DNA of 47,499 nucleotides from contig URUF01000012.1 of assembly GCA_900550955.1 (NCBI GenBank), forward strand, positions 1-47,499, read 5' to 3'. Positions 42,000 through 47,499 of the stretch are shown piece after piece. The notes beneath the pieces were generated by a model. It made no database searches. It was not told the DNA's origin and was given only the letters and a program-made list of their open reading frames with translations. The stretch comes from an uncultured Eubacteriales bacterium (GTDB lineage Bacteria > Bacillota > Clostridia > Christensenellales > Aristaeellaceae). The stretch's first letter is position 1, and each line of letters opens with the position of its first letter. Both the position numbers and the translations under genes were made by a program.

Positions 42000-42770
42000 T
42001 TACACCGCGAGCGCTTCCCCATCGCCGTTCTCCGGGGAGCCGCATACGCGCAGGCCCTCCGCCATGCCGCTTTGCTCAACAACGCGCAGCCAGTCAAGCG
42101 TTTCCTGCGTGGGGAAGCCGTCGCCGCGCACATACCCGGCGCGGGCCAGCCCGTCCAGGAACAGGTCCAGCGCCGTGCTCTGCGCTGCCTGCCGCTCATC
42201 CCACGGCGGCATAGCGGATTGCGTGATCTGCGCCAAGCAGCCGTCCTGTCGCGTGAGCGTAAGCTGAAGCGCGCCCTGCGCGCCCCGCAGCTCGCGCCAG
42301 AAGGCGAGGCCGCCGCTGCCCAGATAGCACGTGAGCGAGAATTCATACTCGCCGTCGTATTCCTCCCACAGCGCAAGGCGCGCGTCGTCCTTTTCAAAGC
42401 TCAGGCCGTATACGCCGCCGCCGGCGGAAAGGCTCAGCCCCGCAAGCGCCATGGGCGCTTCGCACACGCCCTCGGCCATCAGCAGCGGGACGGCCATATC
42501 GCCCTGCCCGGCCAGGGCGAAATCCAGCCGCAGGCAGCCCGCGGTGCCGTCGCTAAAGCGCAGCTCCCAGTCATACTCGTCAAAGTCCGTTTGATACGTC
42601 CACTCGGAAAACCAGCTGCCGGACTGCTCAAACACGGTTACATAGCCCACGTCCGTTTCATCGCTAAGGGCATATTCCGCCAGCGCGCGCACGTCAAAGC
42701 CCGACGCGCCCGCGCCTGCCGGCCGCAGAAACGCCGCCAGCGCAACCGCCAGCCAAATCAGCCGCCGCAT
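42000..42770 (-). CDS. Secreted protein of unknown function, paralogue A
   Basis: 256 residues with a signal peptide (MRRLIWLAVALAAFLRPAGAGA). The body resembles the first half of the secreted protein encoded just upstream: an ALAEYAL/LYAYAT opening, a FSEWTYQTDFDE versus FEDWEYSTYDSA block, and GDMAVPLLMAEG versus SDFGIPFLYLDG. The C-terminal part has a small helical DLFLDGLARAGYV stretch, matching YRLFYEGLVESGLV there. GGAGGG precedes the start. Confidence 0.7.
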   Translation of the reverse strand: MRRLIWLAVALAAFLRPAGAGASGFDVRALAEYALSDETDVGYVTVFEQSGSWFSEWTYQTDFDEYDWELRFSDGTAGCLRLDFALAGQGDMAVPLLMAEGVCEAPMALAGLSLSAGGGVYGLSFEKDDARLALWEEYDGEYEFSLTCYLGSGGLAFWRELRGAQGALQLTLTRQDGCLAQITQSAMPPWDERQAAQSTALDLFLDGLARAGYVRGDGFPTQETLDWLRVVEQSGMAEGLRVCGSPENGDGEALAV

Positions 42771-42779
42771 GGGGCCCTC

Positions 42780-43970
42780 CTATTTAATGTTCCATGTCAC
42801 AAAGTTCAGGTCGCGATCCGGCACGGTTTCTACGCTTCCGTCCGCGTATTTCACCTCGCGGATGGCCGTGTACACCACGCACGCGTCCGCCCCATAGCCC
42901 TCGAGGCTGTATTTGGGCAGCATTTTCTTTTTGCCGCTGCGGATGGCCTGCTCGATGGTCATTTCGTTATAGAGCTCGCCGGTTATGGCGCTGCACACGT
43001 TTTCGCCGCTTTTATCCGTGCAGTAATAGGTGAAGGTGACGGCCTCAACCGCGCGCTTCTTATCGGTGTTGCGCAGCTCAATTTTGATCCACGGCACCGT
43101 TTTCACGCGGCCCCAATCGCCGGTGTAGGTATATTCCAGGCTTGTGCGCGGCTGCCAGACGCCGTCCTCCACCGCCTTGATGGTCTTGACCGTTTTAGGC
43201 AGGCTGGTTTTGCCCTCGGGCAGCCAGAGCTTTTCGTTGTAGGGGTAAATGGAGATGCCAGGCATGAACGTTTGATCGTTCAGCGCGTTCAGGGCTACGC
43301 CAACGCTGTCCTGCACGCGGCCGTTCTCATCCACCAGGCCGGATTCCACAAGCCCTTCATAAAACAGGCGGTAGCCGTTCTCCTCATCCTCTATGGCGGG
43401 CTGTTCAATGGCGAAGCAAAGCTTTTTTGCGTCGTACACGCGCAGGGAGAAAGCAAAATTGGCCGCGTACAAATCGTTCAGCAGCGCTATGCCCGGGTTG
43501 CCCAAAGGGAGAACCAAATCGAAATCGTACCCGTCGTCGCCGTCCTTTTCTACGGTAAAGCCATCCTTGATGCGCTTGCAATCCAGCCAATAGAGGCGAT
43601 CCCCCACCAAAATCTGTACCAGCTTGATGGAGAGCTTTTGCTCCGAATGCCCGTCCAGGTACAGGAAGGGGATGCCGAAGTCGCTCCCGCTGCCGCTGAA
43701 AAAGAACGTCAGATCCGTATAGCCCTGAACGGCGTCCTGGCTGCCGAACTCATATTGCATGGCGCTATCGTAGGTGCTGTATTCCCAATCCTCGAAGGTG
43801 GAGGTGTCCGCAGCCGTAAAGAGGGTAAGGTCAAAGGCGGGGGTATCCTTCGCGGTGGCATAGGCGTAAAGATCATCCACCCTGAAGCAGTCCTCAAACG
43901 GTTCTGCGGAGGCGGCCGCTAAAGCGCATACCAACATTCCCGCAAGTGCCATGGATAACCATTTTTTCAT
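42780..43970 (-). CDS. Secreted protein of unknown function, paralogue B
   Basis: 396 residues with a signal peptide (MKKWLSMALAGMLVCALAAASA). The first 240 residues resemble paralogue A; the last 150 form an added domain (SLEYTYTGDWGRVKTVPWIKIELRN, then AVTFTYYCTDKSG) with beta-sandwich-like alternation, perhaps a binding domain. AGGAGG lies upstream; the gene lies 88 bases after secA and 9 before paralogue A. No known family recognised. Confidence 0.7.
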   Translation of the reverse strand: MKKWLSMALAGMLVCALAAASAEPFEDCFRVDDLYAYATAKDTPAFDLTLFTAADTSTFEDWEYSTYDSAMQYEFGSQDAVQGYTDLTFFFSGSGSDFGIPFLYLDGHSEQKLSIKLVQILVGDRLYWLDCKRIKDGFTVEKDGDDGYDFDLVLPLGNPGIALLNDLYAANFAFSLRVYDAKKLCFAIEQPAIEDEENGYRLFYEGLVESGLVDENGRVQDSVGVALNALNDQTFMPGISIYPYNEKLWLPEGKTSLPKTVKTIKAVEDGVWQPRTSLEYTYTGDWGRVKTVPWIKIELRNTDKKRAVEAVTFTYYCTDKSGENVCSAITGELYNEMTIEQAIRSGKKKMLPKYSLEGYGADACVVYTAIREVKYADGSVETVPDRDLNFVTWNIK

Positions 43971-44058
43971 GCTCTTTTCCTCCTTTGCCTTTCAGAAACG
44001 CGTGACGAGGGGCGAACCCGTAAGCGCGGACGGGAAGCCGCGTGCCGCAGTGCCGGCG

Positions 44059-46782
44059 TTACTTTCCCGCCCCGCAGCAATGCTTGTATTTTTTGCCGCT
44101 GCCGCAGGGGCAGGGCTGGTTGCGGCCCGGCGCGCCCGGGATGGATTTGTTGGTGGGCGCGCCGCCCTTCTTGGCCTGGCCGTTGGTGTTTTGCTCGCCT
44201 TGCAGGGCGGCCCTGGTATCGTCCAGGTTTACGGCGCGGCGGCGCTCGGGCAGGCGTTCAATGCGGCTTTGGTACAGCCGGCGCACCGTTTCCTCGCGGA
44301 TAAAATGCACCATATCGTTGAACATATCGTAGCTTTCCATGCGGTATTCCTGCACGGGGTCGCGCTGGCCGTAGGCGCGCAGGCCGATGCCGTCGCGCAG
44401 GTCGTCCATGGCGTCGATATGATCCATCCAGTGCCGGTCGATGGCGGAAAGCAGCACCACGCGTTCAAATTCGCGCATGTCTATGCCAAGCTCCGTCAGC
44501 ATTGCCTCGCGCTCGGCATAGAAGGCTTCCGCGTCCTGGCACAGCAGGGAGGTCAGCTCGGCAGGCTCGTCCATGGCCTTGATGGCCCCGGCATATTTTT
44601 CAAAGGTGCCGGGCTTCAGGCACAGGCGCTCCAGGTAATCGCGCGCCTCGTCCACGGCCCAGTCAAAGCTGCCCTCGCCGGTAAAGTTGCGCTCGGCGGT
44701 GGACTCGATCAGCTTATGCACCATGTCGATGATGTTCTGGCGCACGTCGTGGCCCAGCAGGATATCGCGGCGCTGGCCGTAAATGAGCTCGCGCTGCTTG
44801 TTCATGATATCGTCGTATTGCAGCACGCTCTTGCGGATGGAGAAGTTGCGGCCCTCGATGCGCTTCTGCGCGGATTCGATCTGTTTGGTGAGCATGCCCG
44901 CCTCCAGGGGCTGGTCCTCCGTCATGCCCAGCTTTTCAATCATGGGGGCGATGCGCTCGCTGCCAAACAGGCGCATCACATCGTCCTCCAGGGAGATGAA
45001 GAACTGGGTGGAGCCGGGATCGCCCTGGCGGCCCGCGCGGCCGCGCAGCTGGTTATCGATGCGGCGGCTCTCGTGCCGCTCCGTGCCGATGATATGCAGG
45101 CCGCCCAAACCCATCACGCGCTCGTGCTCCGCGTCGGTTTCCCGCTTGAAGCCGTCCAGCAGCTCGCGGTAGCGCTTGCGCGCGTCCAGGATGGATTGCT
45201 CCACGTTTTCATTGTGGCCGGTGGCCGCCTCGATGATTTCGTCGGGATAGCTTTCCTGCCGCATGGCGCGCCGGGCCAGGAAATCCGGGTTGCCGCCCAA
45301 AAGGATGTCCGTGCCGCGGCCCGCCATATTGGTGGCGATGGTCACAGCGCCCACGTGGCCGGCCTGGGCCACGATCTCGGCCTCCTTTTGGTGGTTCTTG
45401 GCGTTCAACACCTCGTGGGGCACGCCGCGCAGCTTGATAAGGTGGGAAAGCATCTCGCTGGTTTCCACGTTCACGGTGCCCACCAGGATGGGCTGGCCCG
45501 TTGCGTGGCGCTCCACAATTTCCTCCACCACGGCGTTAAACTTGCCGCGCTTGGTTTTGTACACCATATCGTTCATGTCCTTGCGGATCATGGGCTTGTT
45601 GGTGGGGATTTGCACCACGTCCAGGTTGTAGATGCCCTGGAACTCTTCCTCCTCGGTTTTGGCGGTGCCGGTCATACCGCTGATTTTTTTGTACATGCGG
45701 AAGTAGTTTTGGAAGGTGATGGTCGCCAGCGTTTTGCTCTCGCGCTCCACCTTTACGTGCTCCTTGGCCTCGATGGCCTGATGCAGGCCGTCGGAGTAGC
45801 GGCGGCCTACCATGAGGCGGCCGGTGAACTCGTCCACAATGACGACCTCGCCGTTTTGTACCACGTAATCCACATCGCGCTTCATGATGGCGTGGGCCTT
45901 GAGCGCGGCCAGGATGTGGTGATAGAGCTCGCTGTTATCCAAATCGGCGATGTTTTCCACATCAAAGGCCTTTTGCGCCTTGGCGATGCCCTGCTCCGTA
46001 AGGGATACGGCCTTTTCCTTTTCGGCGACGGTGTAGTCCTCCTCGTTTTTGAGGCGGCTTACAAAGCGATCGGCCTTCTCGTACAGGTCGGTGGATTTAT
46101 CGCCCTGGCCGGAGATGATCAGCGGGGTGCGGGCCTCGTCGATGAGGATGGAGTCCACCTCGTCCACGATGGCGAAGGCGTGGCCCCGCTGCACCTGCTC
46201 GTTGGCGTAGATGGCCATGTTGTCCCGAAGGTAGTCGAAGCCCATCTCGTTGTTGGTGCCGTAGGTGATGTCCGCCTGATAGGCCTTCTGCCGCTCCTCC
46301 TTGGTCATGTCGTGGATGATGAGGCCCACGGTGAGGCCCATGAAGCGGTGCACCTTGCCCATCCACTCGGAGTCGCGCTTGGCCAGATAGTCGTTGACGG
46401 TGACGATGTGGACGCCCTCGCCGGTCAGCGCGTTCAGGTAGGCGGGCAGCGTGGCCACCAGCGTCTTGCCTTCACCGGTCTTCATCTCGGCGATGCGGCC
46501 CTGATGCAGCACGATGCCGCCCACCAGCTGGACGGGGTAGGGGCGCATGCCCAGCACGCGGTCGGCGGCCTCCCGCACGGCGGCAAATGCCTCCGGCAGG
46601 ATGTCGTCCAGCGTCTCGCCGTTTTGCAGACGCGACTTGAACTCCGGGGTCTTGGCCTGCAGCTGGGCGTCGGTCAGCGCCTTGTAGGCGTCCTCCAGTG
46701 CGGTGATCTTATCCACGATGGGATAGATGCTTTTCAGCTCACGCTGGCTGTATGTTCCGAAAACCTTGGTAAACAGTCCCAT
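44059..46782 (-). CDS. secA: Protein translocase ATPase SecA
   Basis: 907 residues from ATG 46782 (AAAGGA upstream; a longer start at 46818 is unlikely). SecA drives preproteins through SecYEG. Walker A MKTGEGKT (100-107), DEVDSILIDEAR (207-218), the preprotein domain, GRAGRQGDPGS motor motif and a C-terminal zinc SEC-C motif (CPCGSGKKYKHCC) are present. Codon choice in roughly the first 226 codons differs sharply from the rest: there, GAC is used for Asp almost without exception, and TTG and GTA are absent. This suggests a junction near 46100-46160 in the conserved DEARTPLIISGQ region. Confidence 0.96.
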   Translation of the reverse strand: MGLFTKVFGTYSQRELKSIYPIVDKITALEDAYKALTDAQLQAKTPEFKSRLQNGETLDDILPEAFAAVREAADRVLGMRPYPVQLVGGIVLHQGRIAEMKTGEGKTLVATLPAYLNALTGEGVHIVTVNDYLAKRDSEWMGKVHRFMGLTVGLIIHDMTKEERQKAYQADITYGTNNEMGFDYLRDNMAIYANEQVQRGHAFAIVDEVDSILIDEARTPLIISGQGDKSTDLYEKADRFVSRLKNEEDYTVAEKEKAVSLTEQGIAKAQKAFDVENIADLDNSELYHHILAALKAHAIMKRDVDYVVQNGEVVIVDEFTGRLMVGRRYSDGLHQAIEAKEHVKVERESKTLATITFQNYFRMYKKISGMTGTAKTEEEEFQGIYNLDVVQIPTNKPMIRKDMNDMVYKTKRGKFNAVVEEIVERHATGQPILVGTVNVETSEMLSHLIKLRGVPHEVLNAKNHQKEAEIVAQAGHVGAVTIATNMAGRGTDILLGGNPDFLARRAMRQESYPDEIIEAATGHNENVEQSILDARKRYRELLDGFKRETDAEHERVMGLGGLHIIGTERHESRRIDNQLRGRAGRQGDPGSTQFFISLEDDVMRLFGSERIAPMIEKLGMTEDQPLEAGMLTKQIESAQKRIEGRNFSIRKSVLQYDDIMNKQRELIYGQRRDILLGHDVRQNIIDMVHKLIESTAERNFTGEGSFDWAVDEARDYLERLCLKPGTFEKYAGAIKAMDEPAELTSLLCQDAEAFYAEREAMLTELGIDMREFERVVLLSAIDRHWMDHIDAMDDLRDGIGLRAYGQRDPVQEYRMESYDMFNDMVHFIREETVRRLYQSRIERLPERRRAVNLDDTRAALQGEQNTNGQAKKGGAPTNKSIPGAPGRNQPCPCGSGKKYKHCCGAGK

Positions 46783-46834
46783 ATATTCGTATCCTTTCTT
46801 GTAAAAGAATATTTGCACATTATTACAATGATAC

Positions 46835-46863
46835 AGTATAGCACAGGAGATTGTCTAATGCAA
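46835..46863 (-). promoter_or_regulatory. Sigma-A promoter of secA
   Basis: On the minus strand TTGCAT (46858-46863), 17-bp spacer, TATACT (46835-46840) with TG upstream of the -10. Confidence 0.65.
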
Positions 46864-46917
46864 AAGAATTTCTGTGAACAATTGCGCGATGCGGTGGACA
46901 AAGGGCGCGGTTTGCGG

Positions 46918-46946
46918 TTGTACAGACCGGAAAAATGTGGTATACT
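46918..46946 (+). promoter_or_regulatory. Sigma-A promoter of the terminal hydrolase gene
   Basis: TTGTAC (46918-46923), 17-bp spacer, TATACT (46941-46946). Divergent from the secA promoter. Confidence 0.65.
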
Positions 46947-46991
46947 CTCCCATATAACTTCGCATATTAACTTTGAAAAGGAGTTTCCGCC

Positions 46992-47499
46992 ATGAAGCTG
47001 AGCTTTTACGGCGCTGACCAGTGTGTTACCGGCAGCTGCCATTGCCTGGAGGTCAACGGAAAGAAAATCCTGGTGGACTGCGGCCTGCAGCAGGGACGGG
47101 ATGAGATCGACAACGCGGCGCTGCCGTTCCATCCGGGCAGTATTGATGTGGTGCTGGTGACACATGCCCACATCGACCACTCCGGACGCATCCCCATGCT
47201 CATCAAAAACGGGTTTCAGGGCCGCATCATCACCACACGGCTGACAGCGGAGCTGCTGGACATCATGCTGCAGGACTCCGCCCACATCCAGGAGCAGGAC
47301 GCGGAGTACCAGAACCGCAAGAACAAGCGAGCCGGCCGGCCGGAGGTGCAGCCCATCTACACCGTGGCCGACGCCATGCAGGTGCGGGAGTATATCCAGA
47401 CCTGCGAGTACGGCCAGCAGGTGCAGGTCACTGACGATGTGACGGCGGAGTTTATCGACGCGGGCCACCTGCTGGGCTCCGCCAGCATCAAGCTGACCT
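46992..47499 (+). CDS. MBL-fold / beta-CASP hydrolase, cut by window end
   Basis: The first 169 residues of a metallo-beta-lactamase-fold protein of the RNA-specificity (CPSF73/RNase) type: GADQCVTGSCHCLEV, LVDCGLQQG, and the zinc motif THAHIDHSGRIP (His 58, His 60, Asp 62, His 63), then DAGHLLGSASI. Family members are exo/endoribonucleases or KH-fused RNA hydrolases of about 530 residues, so about two-thirds is missing. AAAAGGAG precedes the ATG. Codon use is like the neighbouring 5' part of secA. Confidence 0.85.
   Translation, partial: MKLSFYGADQCVTGSCHCLEVNGKKILVDCGLQQGRDEIDNAALPFHPGSIDVVLVTHAHIDHSGRIPMLIKNGFQGRIITTRLTAELLDIMLQDSAHIQEQDAEYQNRKNKRAGRPEVQPIYTVADAMQVREYIQTCEYGQQVQVTDDVTAEFIDAGHLLGSASIKLT

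Noticed and set aside
43951..46995. A very long open frame (1014 codons) antisense to secA, and others such as 42072-43922 antisense to the secreted proteins
   Set aside because: They mirror real genes in GC-rich DNA, have low-complexity Ala/His/Val-rich products, and match no family; the sense-strand genes have clear motifs.
1..47499. CRISPR arrays, tRNA and rRNA genes, integrases or transposases
   Set aside because: I looked for regularly spaced repeats, tRNA arms and recombinase motifs and saw none; a tRNAscan and HMM run could still find something short.

Overview
The window looks like a chromosomal piece of a moderately high-GC member of the Bacillota, class Clostridia, probably a gut lineage. 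Grounds: the alpha operon order rpsM-rpsK-rpsD-rpoA-rplQ with zinc-type S4, a SAM-I (S-box) riboswitch on metK, consensus sigma-A promoters with strong GGAGG ribosome sites, and families such as DUF5665, DUF6483 and TIGR01906 that I know mainly from this phylum. Species cannot be told from sequence alone.

Layout. 1-5.8 kb: an alpha/beta hydrolase, a HAD phosphatase followed by a large secreted L,D-transpeptidase, then an ECF sigma factor overlapping its probable membrane anti-sigma. 5.8-8.1 kb: an AT-rich island bounded by imperfect inverted repeats, carrying an intact AAA+ ATPase and a truncated S8-protease-type partner that resemble the IetAS antiphage pair; five TGTTC/CGTTC motifs spaced 20-21 bp lead into its promoter, and fragments resembling response-regulator C-termini with hairpins follow. 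8.1-12.0 kb: a beta-CASP metallo-hydrolase diverging from a LysR regulator, which is followed by a cofactor-independent phosphoglycerate mutase whose two halves are in swapped order, a natural circular permutation. 12.0-19.6 kb: a membrane-bound AraC-type sensor diverging from a binding-protein ABC importer with one fused permease and two ATPases; a perfect 11-bp inverted repeat sits between the divergent promoters.

19.6-29.2 kb: the TrkH/TrkA potassium system, a MATE exporter with a structured leader, metK under a SAM-I riboswitch, an archaeal-type phosphoglycerate mutase family gene with a secreted protein gene, and an M28 peptidase. 29.3-32.6 kb: the alpha ribosomal operon behind a structured leader. 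32.6-39.0 kb: a membrane protein and glycosyltransferase pair, then DUF5665, lspA, an rluD-type synthase, DUF6483 and an ABC-F ATPase. 39.1-46.8 kb on the minus strand: secA, two paralogous secreted proteins of unknown role, prfB, a TIGR01906 membrane protein and tsaD, closely packed. The window ends inside another beta-CASP hydrolase.

The strongest candidates for something undescribed are the permuted phosphoglycerate mutase and the decayed defence island with its phased repeats. The codon style of secA changes sharply near 46.1 kb, so the right end of the window could be a recombination product or an assembly join.
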